A DNA stretch of 8,969 bases from an uncultured Candidatus Woesearchaeota archaeon (GCA_903891505.1 CAITEO010000016.1:1-8969); one strand, 5' to 3'. Positions 1 to 6,179 are shown, counted from the first letter of the stretch. Notes: generated from the letters alone by a model not told the origin. Numbers and translations: made by a program.

Positions 1-335
1 CGATAAATAATATTTGTACTGCTGCAAGTTCAAACTGCGAAGCAGTCCAACAAAGCAGCTATGGAACAATACTCGGGCTCAAAATTGTCGACTTTGGACT
101 TATTGCGTTTTCATTGTTGTTATTCTTAATTATCTGGCGATTCGTATGGCCTATGAAAGCAATAGAAATGCTTGTTAGAATAGGCGGCGCAATGGCAGGA
201 ATTTGTGGTGCATACTTCATATCGTTGCAAGTATTTACGCTGCATCAATATTGCGTATTTTGCATGGTTGTTGATGTGACAAGTATTCTAATTGCAGTCA
301 TCGCAGTATACTATACTGTGAAAATGCATGAGTAA
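1..335 (+). CDS. VKOR-family thiol oxidoreductase, 3' part (5' end outside window)
   Basis: The frame is open from the window edge (first full codon at 3) to TAA at 333-335, so the gene is truncated at its start by the window; the ATG at 114 is internal. The visible part begins with a paired-cysteine loop (C, then six residues, then C) followed by a Ser-Tyr-Gly segment. Three hydrophobic stretches follow, and a CVFC (CxxC) motif lies between the last two. This is the layout of vitamin K epoxide reductase family proteins: loop cysteines pass electrons to a membrane-embedded CxxC that reduces quinone. In prokaryotes these enzymes reoxidise DsbA-like thiol oxidases and so support disulfide formation outside the membrane. 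Whether a DsbA/thioredoxin domain is fused cannot be seen. No terminator is evident before the next promoter. Confidence 0.8.
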   Translation, partial: INNICTAASSNCEAVQQSSYGTILGLKIVDFGLIAFSLLLFLIIWRFVWPMKAIEMLVRIGGAMAGICGAYFISLQVFTLHQYCVFCMVVDVTSILIAVIAVYYTVKMHE

Positions 336-419
336 GTTGAAGATGCGAGAGTGAGTCATAGTGTGTTTCTAATGTATGATGTGCTTCAATTCTCTCGTCA
401 CAATCGTTCACCCGCAATC

Positions 420-427
420 TTTATAAA
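420..427 (+). promoter_or_regulatory. TATA box for zinc-ribbon/aEF-1beta operon
   Basis: TTTATAAA is centred about 26 nt upstream of the ATG at 450. At the usual archaeal TATA-to-start distance, transcription would begin at or next to that ATG, giving a leaderless mRNA. This is the main reason to reject the upstream in-frame ATG at 351, which lies before the promoter. Confidence 0.65.
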
Positions 428-449
428 CAAATCCGCGTTCCAAAGAGGT

Positions 450-623
450 ATGGAAGAAAAGAAAACATGCCTCGCAATGAACACAAGAGTTACAAATGAC
501 AAGGGATCAGTCTCATTTCTATGCCCATCGTGCGGTAAATATGAGATAGTTAGATCAAAGCACGCAAGACAGATTGTTTCTAAATACACCTGTCCTGAAT
601 GTGGATTTATAGGTCCAAACTAA
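450..623 (+). CDS. Small zinc-ribbon RNA-binding protein (DUF1610-type), 57 aa
   Basis: The 57-aa protein has two zinc knuckles, CPSCG (residues about 25-29) and CPECG (about 48-52), separated by the basic stretch IVRSKHAR. It ends in GFIGPN. This matches the small archaeal zinc-ribbon proteins annotated as predicted RNA-binding, which are often encoded directly before aEF-1beta, as here (17-nt gap). A role in translation is inferred from that neighbourhood; the exact function is not known to me. The open frame extends upstream to an ATG at 351, but the extra 33 residues are not family-like and precede the TATA box at 420-427. I therefore choose 450, probably leaderless. A GAGGT sequence directly abuts the ATG and is too close to act as a normal SD. 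Confidence 0.85.
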   Translation: MEEKKTCLAMNTRVTNDKGSVSFLCPSCGKYEIVRSKHARQIVSKYTCPECGFIGPN

Positions 624-628
624 GTACT

Positions 629-634
629 GGGGTG
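629..634 (+). promoter_or_regulatory. Ribosome binding site of aEF-1beta
   Basis: GGGGTG lies 6 nt before the ATG at 641 and can pair with the ACCUCC/CACC end of 16S rRNA. It fixes the start at 641 rather than the in-frame ATG at 599, which lies inside the preceding gene. Confidence 0.6.
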
Positions 635-640
635 TTATTT

Positions 641-919
641 ATGGCGAATGCAATTGTTACAATAAAGATTATGCCAGAAGATCCAACAGTTGATCTGAAA
701 AAAATAGAGCATGAAGTATTGAAAAGAATAGAAACTTATGCTGGCAAAGGAGATACAAAAGTCACAATAGAGCCTATTGCTTTTGGTCTTAAAGCAATAA
801 ACATAATATTCATAGTTGATGAAAAACTCGGAAGTCCAGATGTATTTACAGAATCACTTGAAGACATAGAGGGAGTAAATTCTGTTGAAACAATCGACGT
901 AAGACGAGCAATCGGATAG
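641..919 (+). CDS. ef1b: Elongation factor 1-beta (aEF-1beta), guanine nucleotide exchange factor
   Basis: This is a full-length 92-aa aEF-1beta, close to the roughly 90 aa usual for archaea. It begins ANAIVTIKIMPEDPTVDL and carries the family core EPIAFGLKAINI in the middle. It ends in DIEGVNSVETIDVRRAIG, the typical C-terminus. The protein promotes exchange of GDP for GTP on aEF-1alpha so that the factor can again bind aminoacyl-tRNA; it acts in the cytoplasm. It is cotranscribed with the zinc-ribbon gene 17 nt upstream, a pairing common in archaea. The start is set by homology and by the SD at 629-634. A T-rich terminator follows the stop. Confidence 0.95.
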   Translation: MANAIVTIKIMPEDPTVDLKKIEHEVLKRIETYAGKGDTKVTIEPIAFGLKAINIIFIVDEKLGSPDVFTESLEDIEGVNSVETIDVRRAIG

Positions 920-920
920 A

Positions 921-959
921 CTATTTTGTTTTAATTATTATTTATTTCTGATATTTTTA
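921..959 (+). terminator. T-rich archaeal terminator after aEF-1beta
   Basis: Several T runs (TTTT, TTTT, TTATTTATTT, ATTTTT) directly follow the stop codon, without a GC hairpin. This is the usual look of intrinsic termination in archaea. The next gene has its own TATA box. Confidence 0.55.
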
Positions 960-988
960 GTATTATCTGTTTATAACTCTTATTTAAT

Positions 989-998
989 CTTTAAATAT
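989..998 (+). promoter_or_regulatory. TATA box of the SLOG-like gene
   Basis: CTTTAAATAT is centred about 26 nt before the ATG at 1020. There is no SD-like sequence between it and the ATG, so the transcript is probably leaderless. Confidence 0.55.
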
Positions 999-1019
999 TA
1001 GTTCTCATTTCCAAGAATT

Positions 1020-1658
1020 ATGAAAAAAAATAGGTTGCCAATTGTATTGCTGAAGGTATTGCCAAATGCATTGCCAAACGCATTGCTACTATCATCATAT
1101 AGCGCAACGACGAAAGGATTGTATGTTCGTGAGGCAAAATTAATAGGAGAACTTCTTCTTGATGCTAAGTTTAATTTAATAATTGCACCAGGTAGTAATT
1201 TGCAGTGCATAGCGGGAGACGCGTTCAAAAACAAAAGGGGCGAATACAAAGAGGGAATAAGTCCGGCATGCATAGGGTACTATATTATTAATAAGTCTAG
1301 CAAGCGCATATTTAATGGACCTGAGCCGAATTTTAAGCCTGATTTATATGAGGATGTTGGCGACTTGTGGACACAAGATGTTAAACATTTATGGAAGAAG
1401 AGAGATGGTGTCGCGATAAAAAGAGCAGATATAGCAATAGTGATTGGCGGTGAACGATTTGTCGCGAATAGAATGTTTAAAGCAGCAAGGTCTATTCCAA
1501 CATTTTATTTGGTTGGGTCTAGTCAATATATTGATAATTTAGTGTTTGAAGACAAATCAGATAATAGATTGGTGCAAAAAATAAATTTAATTTTTGATGA
1601 TATATCGAGGATTGTAAATACTAAGGATGATTGCATCTTTACAGCATATACTTCGTGA
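1020..1658 (+). CDS. Rossmann-fold protein resembling SLOG/LOG family, unknown function
   Basis: The 212-aa protein alternates beta and alpha elements as nucleotide-binding SLOG/LOG proteins do. A strand and Ser-Ser turn (ALLLSSYSA, 21-29) are followed by a helix (LIGELLLDAKFN). Then comes a strand with a Gly loop (LIIAPGSN, 53-60), and late in the chain ADIAIVIGGERFVANRM (136-152). The last segment sits where LOG phosphoribohydrolases have PGGxGTxxE, but here only the GG is kept and the catalytic Glu is absent, so cytokinin-type LOG activity is unlikely. It may be a nucleotide-binding protein with another role. Residues 6-25 are built from a 12-nt DNA repeat. The ATG fits the TATA box 26 nt upstream, and the next Met is at 152. 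The 3' end overlaps the convergent hydrolase gene by 20 nt. The family call is tentative. Confidence 0.55.
   Translation: MKKNRLPIVLLKVLPNALPNALLLSSYSATTKGLYVREAKLIGELLLDAKFNLIIAPGSNLQCIAGDAFKNKRGEYKEGISPACIGYYIINKSSKRIFNGPEPNFKPDLYEDVGDLWTQDVKHLWKKRDGVAIKRADIAIVIGGERFVANRMFKAARSIPTFYLVGSSQYIDNLVFEDKSDNRLVQKINLIFDDISRIVNTKDDCIFTAYTS
1035..1094 (+). repeat. 12-nt imperfect tandem repeat (five units) in a coding start
   Basis: Five head-to-tail 12-nt units each begin TTGC. Unit 3 is TTGCCAAATGCA and unit 4 is TTGCCAAACGCA, differing at one base; units 1, 2 and 5 are more diverged. Being 12 nt long the units stay in frame and encode LPIV, LLKV, LPNA, LPNA and LLLS at the N-terminus of the SLOG-like protein. 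Confidence 0.75.
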
Positions 1659-2556
1659 AGTGTCGCAGTATTTCTCCTTTTACAAGGGAATCATAAGGTT
1701 CTGCACTAAACTGATCTGTTTTTGTAGAGCAAATATTTAGATTGTGATCCGCAAGCGGTTCAATAAATAATTTTTTTTCACAAGAGCCCAAGTTATTATA
1801 CATATCGAATATTTTTTCAGGAAGCACGCCATTTTTTATTTTAAGTAATGTCTCATCTCGTCCGCCGTATACAAACAAAGTTGGTATTGTTATATTTTTT
1901 ACGACTTCATCTAGTCTTTGATAGTCTAGTTCGCCTTGCAGTGCATTGAGTGAAATGTTCCAAGAATTACGTGTTCGTTTCATGCTAAGTTTTAGGGCCT
2001 TATATCTTGAATGTCTATCTGGTTTTTTATTGCCGTTAACTATTTCAGCAAGTTCTTGCACGTAGAAATTTAGCATTGCGAGTTTAAATATATTGAGCGC
2101 TAAACGTCTTTTTGATGTTATGACATCTTGCATGCCTGCAGGTGCTGACGCTAAACATAAACAATCAAGAGAATTATTTTTATCTGCTGCTGCAAGTCCG
2201 ACAGCGACGCCACCAAGAGAATGTCCGAACGCACCAACTTTAGTCGCACCTAATTTTTCTCTAGCATATTTTTCTGAACATTCAACAATTGTTTTAAGTT
2301 CATATAAATTTCCGTTTTTTCGTCGTAGAACAGAATTATCTGAATTTATATCGGCGATTAAAACATTAAAATTTACTCGCAAGTAATTTCCAAGAGCGTA
2401 AAAAGAATGACTGCTCTGAGCAAAACCAGGAAATAAAAGAATCATATTATTAGAAGGTGCTTGTTGCGAATAAAATAAATCTCCTGTGACTACAGTAGAA
2501 TAATTTTTGCTTCCAGGAATTTCAATTTTTATCTTTTCGGCTTTTTGGTCAGCCAT
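1639..2556 (-). CDS. Alpha/beta hydrolase (serine hydrolase fold)
   Basis: This 305-aa protein has the full alpha/beta-hydrolase signature. FPGFAQSS (42-49) carries the oxyanion-hole region, and GHSLGG (111-116) gives nucleophile Ser113 on the elbow. GGRDE (231-235) supplies the likely acid Asp234, and ADHNLN supplies His271. A helical cap probably lies between about 145 and 210. There is no signal peptide or membrane segment, so it is likely cytoplasmic. The substrate cannot be told from sequence; esterase, lipase or peptidase activity are all possible. A TATA box about 27 nt upstream of the ATG suggests a leaderless start; an AGGAG two bases from the ATG is too close for a normal SD. Its 3' end overlaps the convergent SLOG-like gene by 20 nt. 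It has its own promoter, so it need not belong to the Trm1 operon upstream. Confidence 0.85.
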   Translation of the reverse strand: MADQKAEKIKIEIPGSKNYSTVVTGDLFYSQQAPSNNMILLFPGFAQSSHSFYALGNYLRVNFNVLIADINSDNSVLRRKNGNLYELKTIVECSEKYAREKLGATKVGAFGHSLGGVAVGLAAADKNNSLDCLCLASAPAGMQDVITSKRRLALNIFKLAMLNFYVQELAEIVNGNKKPDRHSRYKALKLSMKRTRNSWNISLNALQGELDYQRLDEVVKNITIPTLFVYGGRDETLLKIKNGVLPEKIFDMYNNLGSCEKKLFIEPLADHNLNICSTKTDQFSAEPYDSLVKGEILRHFTKYML

Positions 2557-2578
2557 AACTCCTGTAGAATGATGTCTG

Positions 2579-2588
2579 TTTTATAATT
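2579..2588 (-). promoter_or_regulatory. TATA box of the alpha/beta hydrolase gene
   Basis: On the minus strand this reads AATTATAAAA, centred about 27 nt before the ATG at 2556, consistent with a leaderless or near-leaderless transcript. Confidence 0.5.
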
Positions 2589-2633
2589 ATTTTGTATTTT
2601 TTGTTTAATTTATTCTACTTTGTTTATTCTATT

Positions 2634-3725
2634 TTATTTCATCTCTTCTTCGAAGCATTGTTCGAATGTTTTCTCGTCAGCGTTTGTTTTTATTCCAGTA
2701 ACTGAAAAATGAGTTCTTGATGCGAGAAATCCTTTAGATTTCAAACGCTCAATCATTTTTTCGAAATTAGGAGTGTTTCCTGTTTTTTTCTTGCGTGAAA
2801 GTTCATGCATATCAAAAAAGAACGGAGTTTTTATTTTACACTCATTATTTATTATCGCGACGAGTTTTTTCGTATCGTTATGAATATTTTTTGCGAAATC
2901 TTCATTCTCGAGCAATTTCAACATTTTACCCACAAGAATTTCATCCCAAAGCAAGCCAGACCAGATTGGTCCATATTTTTTATCTTCAACTATGAATTCG
3001 ATATGTTGTGCGAGAATCTCATCAACTTTTGTTTTTCCAGTGAAGCAAATGAAAAATATTTTCATATAATGATCTTTTGCATATGAGAATATCGGTGTTA
3101 GTGCTTTGTCGTGTTGCGCGCCAATCAACTGAACTTTTCTTACAAGTATGCGAAGTCCAAATTCGTGCATCAGTTCATTTCTAAGTGGCGTTGCATAATA
3201 TTTTCTTTTGCATGCTGTTGGATAACTTCCGCATAGAGCGCTTGTATCAGTTGCAGTCACAGCAAGTATTCCTTTGTTTTTTATCGTCTGCGTAGCAGCA
3301 TCGAGAAATGTATTTGGTGTGCCGAATGGGTCTATGTCTATATAATCAAATATTTTATTTTTTAATAAGAATATGTTTGCATCAAAATTTTCAACAACGA
3401 GTTTTTCTTTTTTATTATCCTCAAATTTATTTAATTCAATGTTTTTTTTAAAGTATTCCTCGAACTTATACTTTTTGTCATTAACAAAAATCTTCTTTAC
3501 TTTTTTCTCATCAAGTTCGTTTAACATTCTAAGTGATCTAACGCCTGTTCCTGCAAGAGGATCTGCGATTTTCATGTCTACATTATCTATGGCTGATAAA
3601 ACAAGAATTGTCGCATCTCTATTTACTCGCATTACTGGATTATAGAATACAACCATATCTCGAGTCACAACTTGTTTTAATTCACCGTATATTTTAGCGT
3701 TTCCTTCGCTGATTATTTGTTCCAT
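2634..3725 (-). CDS. trm1: tRNA (guanine-26-N2) dimethyltransferase Trm1
   Basis: The 363-aa protein is a complete Trm1, near the roughly 380 aa of other archaeal members. It uses S-adenosylmethionine to mono- and dimethylate G26 of tRNAs. Visible motifs in order: SEG near the N-terminus (6-8), FYNPVMRVNRD (27-37), the SAM-binding loop ADPLAGTGVRS (54-64), the catalytic DIDPFGTP (130-137), and TATDTSALCG (157-166). The C-terminal domain keeps YGPIWSG and a basic RKKKTGNTP stretch. Cysteines in the second half are scattered and I see no CxxC pair, so a zinc site as described for some archaeal Trm1 may be absent. It lies 42 nt downstream of the zinc-ribbon gene and is probably the last gene of that operon. 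A weak TTAAAA about 26 nt before its ATG could give it an extra promoter. Confidence 0.95.
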   Translation of the reverse strand: MEQIISEGNAKIYGELKQVVTRDMVVFYNPVMRVNRDATILVLSAIDNVDMKIADPLAGTGVRSLRMLNELDEKKVKKIFVNDKKYKFEEYFKKNIELNKFEDNKKEKLVVENFDANIFLLKNKIFDYIDIDPFGTPNTFLDAATQTIKNKGILAVTATDTSALCGSYPTACKRKYYATPLRNELMHEFGLRILVRKVQLIGAQHDKALTPIFSYAKDHYMKIFFICFTGKTKVDEILAQHIEFIVEDKKYGPIWSGLLWDEILVGKMLKLLENEDFAKNIHNDTKKLVAIINNECKIKTPFFFDMHELSRKKKTGNTPNFEKMIERLKSKGFLASRTHFSVTGIKTNADEKTFEQCFEEEMK

Positions 3726-3767
3726 TTATACAAAGAAAAGTTTTTTGTTTTAAGAAGTTTGTTATGT

Positions 3768-4265
3768 TTAATCTAAATCTTTGCTCTCTTTTTGTCGCGA
3801 TGGTTCTTTTTCTTTTTTGTTTTTTTCTTTTGTGATTGCTTTCTTCTTCAGAAGTCTGTTCTTTCTTCCATCTATTTTCTTTTTAGCAGGCGTCATTTTG
3901 TTAAATGTTTCCTCTAGATCAATCATGTACTTTCCATCATCAACTTTGTAGATTAGAGGTTTGTCTTTCTGAAATAAATTTACTAAATCAAGTTCGTATT
4001 TACCAGGCTCAATGATATTTATGCTCTCGAAATCAAGAACGACGGGTTCATCTTCTTTTGGATTTATGCCCATGATTTCGTAGACGTCTTTTTCCATATC
4101 TTCTTTTTCTTCACAGGTTAATGCTTTTGCTCTCGCTTCAGCTTTTTTTAAATCAGAATCTTTGACAAAGAAAAACATTCTTGATTTACAATTTGAACAT
4201 CCTTTGATTAGAACATCTGACGCATTCTCATGCAAAGTTCCGCATTTTACGCACTGGTGTGGCAT
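3768..4265 (-). CDS. DUF2072 zinc-ribbon protein (OapC/ArvC-type)
   Basis: The 165-aa protein starts with a zinc ribbon, CVKC (C5, C8) and CSNC (C23, C26). A central acidic region follows, then a conserved block containing GKYELDLVNLF, PLIYKVDDGKY and MIDLEETF. The tail from about residue 128 is strongly basic (Lys/Arg-rich, then Glu/Lys-rich) and probably disordered, suggesting nucleic-acid or ribosome contact. This matches the archaeal DUF2072 family, known together with DUF2073 and an Era-like GTPase. As I recall, the trio was named origin-associated proteins (OapA-C) in Haloferax because it lies beside a replication origin; its biochemical role is unsettled. The start is supported by a minus-strand GAGGAA with an 8-nt spacer. 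The gene lies 32 nt after the DUF2073 stop. Confidence 0.85.
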   Translation of the reverse strand: MPHQCVKCGTLHENASDVLIKGCSNCKSRMFFFVKDSDLKKAEARAKALTCEEKEDMEKDVYEIMGINPKEDEPVVLDFESINIIEPGKYELDLVNLFQKDKPLIYKVDDGKYMIDLEETFNKMTPAKKKIDGRKNRLLKKKAITKEKNKKEKEPSRQKESKDLD

Positions 4266-4273
4266 TTTTTTAG

Positions 4274-4279
4274 TTCCTC
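4274..4279 (-). promoter_or_regulatory. Ribosome binding site of the DUF2072 gene
   Basis: The minus strand reads GAGGAA, 8 nt before the ATG at 4265. An SD here, rather than a TATA box, fits an internal operon gene. Confidence 0.55.
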
Positions 4280-4297
4280 ATTTAGATAATTGTGCAT

Positions 4298-4681
4298 TCA
4301 TTCAAGTTTTGTCTGGGGTTTTGTATGAATATGCACTTTGCCGAAGTCATGCTCCATTCCTTTGATAATTTTTGAAGGACCAATTATCGTCATTCCTTTC
4401 TTTCGCTCAGGTAAAAACATTGCATTTCTTATGTGCGTCTTGAGTATTTTAGATATTGTTCTTTCCCGATCCTCGTTTAGGACTAGAAGTTCAATTCCTG
4501 TGAAATCATTATCAACAAGTTCTATTGCACGTTTTATTAATTTCATTCGCTCATCAGGCTCGAGTTTACATTCGAGAAGAACTATTTTATTTTCTTTAAC
4601 AGAAGTCATTATGCGCTCAATGAGTTTTTCTGTGTTCATAGATTTTATTTCTTTATGTTGAATGAATTCAAAAGTTAACAT
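4298..4681 (-). CDS. DUF2073 protein (OapB/ArvB-type)
   Basis: The 127-aa protein begins MLTFEFIQHKEIKSMNTEKLI. It contains the family-like segments NKIVLLECKLEPDERMKLI and KKGMTIIGPSKIIKGME, giving the alternating strand/helix pattern of DUF2073. It has no recognisable catalytic motif and no membrane segment. The frame is open 49 codons further upstream, to 4828, but that extension runs into the GTPase gene and looks unlike the family. A minus-strand GAGGA 5 nt before 4681 decides the start. DUF2073 is typically encoded between the Era-like GTPase and the DUF2072 zinc ribbon, exactly as here, so the three products probably act together. The role is unknown; a GTPase partner or regulator is an inference from context. 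Confidence 0.8.
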   Translation of the reverse strand: MLTFEFIQHKEIKSMNTEKLIERIMTSVKENKIVLLECKLEPDERMKLIKRAIELVDNDFTGIELLVLNEDRERTISKILKTHIRNAMFLPERKKGMTIIGPSKIIKGMEHDFGKVHIHTKPQTKLE

Positions 4682-4686
4682 TTTTG

Positions 4687-4691
4687 TCCTC
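4687..4691 (-). promoter_or_regulatory. Ribosome binding site deciding the DUF2073 start
   Basis: The minus strand reads GAGGA with a 5-nt spacer to the ATG at 4681. It supports 4681 over the longer open frame starting at 4828. Confidence 0.6.
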
Positions 4692-4748
4692 TTTAAACTG
4701 CAGTCATTAAATACAGATATTTGCTTTGTAGTTAGATTTGATTCTGTG

Positions 4749-5381
4749 TTAGTTTGCAACTTCGAAGAGTTTCTCGTAGAACTCCTCGATGTTTTTCCCA
4801 TATTTTGCACTGATGCCAACCACTTCATATTGGGGGAATGCTGATTTTATTCGCTTTATGTCTGATTTTTTCAAATCAACTTTATTTGCAACTATTAATA
4901 CAGGGATGTCTCTCGCTTCAAGATTGCCAATTATAGTTATGTTAACTTGGCTGTATGGATCGTGAGTGGAGTCAAGAACTATGATAACTGTATCTACATC
5001 ATCGAGCCATTTTATGGAATCAATTACACCTCTTGTTGCTTCCTTTGCACGTTCTTTGGCTTCTTTTTCTTTCATGCCTGATTTCAAGAAATCTTCGTAA
5101 TCTATTTTTGTTGCTATGCCTGGAGTATCGACTAGATTAAACTCTAGCTCTTTACCATTCGATTGTATTTTGATTTGTTCTTTGACTTGGACTTCGCGTG
5201 TCTCGTGGGCGATACTTGAAACGGTTCCCATTTCTTCACCTATCCAGTCGTTGCAAATCTTATTAGCAAGCGTAGTTTTTCCACCATTTGGCGGACCATA
5301 TAATCCGAGCTTTATTTTTTTTCTTCCTTTGAATATCCTCTTGAAGAATCCTTTCAAAAGGCCTCTCACTCTTGCAATCAT
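4749..5381 (-). CDS. Era-like (TrmE/Era family) GTPase, OapA-type
   Basis: The 210-aa protein is a single small G domain with all switch motifs. G1 is GPPNGGKT (29-36), G3 is DTPG (85-88), G4 is NKVD (166-169) and G5 is SAKYG (191-195). A conserved Thr in HETREV (59-64) is the likely G2. It lacks the KH domain of bacterial Era. The first 23 residues are basic and amphipathic (GFFKRIFKGRKK), which could touch membrane or RNA. This is the archaeal Era-like GTPase usually found with DUF2073 and DUF2072, which follow immediately downstream. It is the first gene of the operon. A minus-strand TATA box about 29 nt before the ATG and the lack of an SD suggest leaderless translation. Its cellular target is unknown. 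Confidence 0.9.
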   Translation of the reverse strand: MIARVRGLLKGFFKRIFKGRKKIKLGLYGPPNGGKTTLANKICNDWIGEEMGTVSSIAHETREVQVKEQIKIQSNGKELEFNLVDTPGIATKIDYEDFLKSGMKEKEAKERAKEATRGVIDSIKWLDDVDTVIIVLDSTHDPYSQVNITIIGNLEARDIPVLIVANKVDLKKSDIKRIKSAFPQYEVVGISAKYGKNIEEFYEKLFEVAN

Positions 5382-5405
5382 GTGAACTTTGAAGGCTTTA
5401 GAGGG

Positions 5406-5415
5406 TATATTTAAA
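5406..5415 (-). promoter_or_regulatory. TATA box of the GTPase-DUF2073-DUF2072-Trm1 operon
   Basis: The minus strand reads TTTAAATATA, centred about 29 nt before the ATG at 5381. It forms one half of a divergent promoter region; the plus-strand TATA box of the methyltransferase lies about 45 nt away. Confidence 0.6.
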
Positions 5416-5449
5416 GCTTTTGTTTGGATGCGTATTATTAATTCGCTAA

Positions 5450-5460
5450 TTATATATATT
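5450..5460 (+). promoter_or_regulatory. TATA box of the methyltransferase gene
   Basis: TTATATATATT is centred about 25 nt before the ATG at 5480. No SD precedes the ATG, so the transcript is probably leaderless. Confidence 0.6.
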
Positions 5461-5479
5461 ATAATAGGTCGTCATTTTT

Positions 5480-6049
5480 ATGGTAAAAGATAAGTTGGAT
5501 GATTATTCTGAAATAGTTAATTATTATGACTCAATAGCGAAGGGTTATGGTGAGTTGCACTTTGAGGAACAAAAACAGAAATTCAAAGTTCTCAAGGAGA
5601 ATTTAGGTCTTGACAACTCAACTAAGAGAAAGTTGTTGCTAGATGTTGGGTGCGGTACGTTTTTTTCATATGATTACTTCAGGAAGTATGTAGATATCTG
5701 TGGTGTTGAGCCATCAAGTAAAATGGTTGAGTTATTTGCACAGTCGCATCCAGATGATAAAGAAAAGATTATGGTTGGTGTAGCAGATGATGTTGTTCGT
5801 TTTTATGGTGAGAAAAGATTTGACTTTGTTATTTGTGTCTCTGTTGCTCATCATTTTATTGATCCAAAGGCAGTATTTAGTGCTATGAGTTCTGTTTGTA
5901 AAAATTCTGCGATGCTTGGTATTACTCTTCTCAAAGGAGTTAGAAGTTTTAATAGATTGGAGCAAGACATTTATTCTACGTTTATTGTTGAGAAGAAGAT
6001 AGATTCTGAAAAAGATATTATCTATATGTGTAAGAAAAAACATATTTAA
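5480..6049 (+). CDS. Class I SAM-dependent methyltransferase
   Basis: The 189-aa protein has a short N-terminal helix with YYDSIAKGYGELH (15-27). The SAM-binding motif I LLLDVGCGT follows (52-60), then the acidic strand-2 end GVEPSSKM (75-82) where Glu should bind the ribose hydroxyls. The post-motif FDFVICVSVAHHF comes at 114-126. This is the type-11/12 Rossmann methyltransferase pattern; the usual Gly after GCGT is replaced by Phe. The C-terminal part is short, with no substrate-recognition domain that I can name, so the acceptor (small molecule, RNA or protein) is unknown. It is transcribed divergently from the GTPase operon and appears monocistronic, since the next gene has its own TATA box. 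The start is set by the TATA spacing. Confidence 0.85.
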   Translation: MVKDKLDDYSEIVNYYDSIAKGYGELHFEEQKQKFKVLKENLGLDNSTKRKLLLDVGCGTFFSYDYFRKYVDICGVEPSSKMVELFAQSHPDDKEKIMVGVADDVVRFYGEKRFDFVICVSVAHHFIDPKAVFSAMSSVCKNSAMLGITLLKGVRSFNRLEQDIYSTFIVEKKIDSEKDIIYMCKKKHI

Positions 6050-6117
6050 TTCATATCTGGGGCTTATTTGGTTATTTTCGGTATTGTTTAGTGTGGCTAT
6101 TCTCAACAATCGAAACA

Positions 6118-6127
6118 TTTATATATT
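6118..6127 (+). promoter_or_regulatory. TATA box of the 365-aa gene
   Basis: TTTATATATT places transcription start near 6147-6150, giving a 5' UTR of about 30 nt that includes the SD at 6170-6175. A GTATAC pair lies at the predicted start site. Confidence 0.6.
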
Positions 6128-6130
6128 CCA

Positions 6131-6148
6131 GTATACAAGAATGTATAC
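6131..6148. promoter_or_regulatory. Possible operator: GTATAC-N6-GTATAC
   Basis: GTATACAAGAATGTATAC contains two copies of the palindrome GTATAC separated by 6 nt. It lies 4 nt after the TATA box and reaches the predicted transcription start. A dimeric regulator bound here could block polymerase or TBP/TFB. The operator role is inferred from position and symmetry only. Confidence 0.35.
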
Positions 6149-6169
6149 CTGCATATGTTTGATGTAGTT

Positions 6170-6175
6170 GGTGAT
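6170..6175 (+). promoter_or_regulatory. Ribosome binding site deciding the start at 6180
   Basis: GGTGAT can pair exactly with the AUCACC end of archaeal 16S rRNA. It lies 4 nt before the ATG at 6180. It overlaps the alternative in-frame GTG (6171) and follows the TTG (6168), so those earlier starts are unlikely. Confidence 0.7.
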
Positions 6176-6179
6176 TGGA

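Noticed and set aside
351..449. N-terminal extension of the zinc-ribbon gene to an ATG at 351
   Set aside because: It precedes the TATA box at 420-427 and encodes 33 residues unlike the family; the core protein is complete from 450.
998..1273. Minus-strand frame with an NAFGNAFG-type repeat opposite the SLOG-like gene
   Set aside because: The repeat is the mirror of the 12-nt DNA repeat in the sense gene; the frame has no other gene-like property.
2589..2633. T-rich plus-strand stretch as a terminator
   Set aside because: No plus-strand gene ends there; on the minus strand, where Trm1 ends, the same stretch is A-rich and would not terminate.
4682..4828. Longer DUF2073 start overlapping the GTPase gene
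   Set aside because: The extra 49 residues are not family-like, and an SD sits directly before the ATG at 4681.
5382..5479. Possible replication origin next to the Oap-type genes
   Set aside because: The interval is only 98 bp, is explained by two divergent TATA boxes, and shows no origin-box repeats or nearby orc1/cdc6.
5732..6118. Minus-strand open frame of 128 codons opposite the methyltransferase
   Set aside because: Composition is Asn/Ile/Arg-rich, as expected of an antisense shadow, and it covers a clear methyltransferase.
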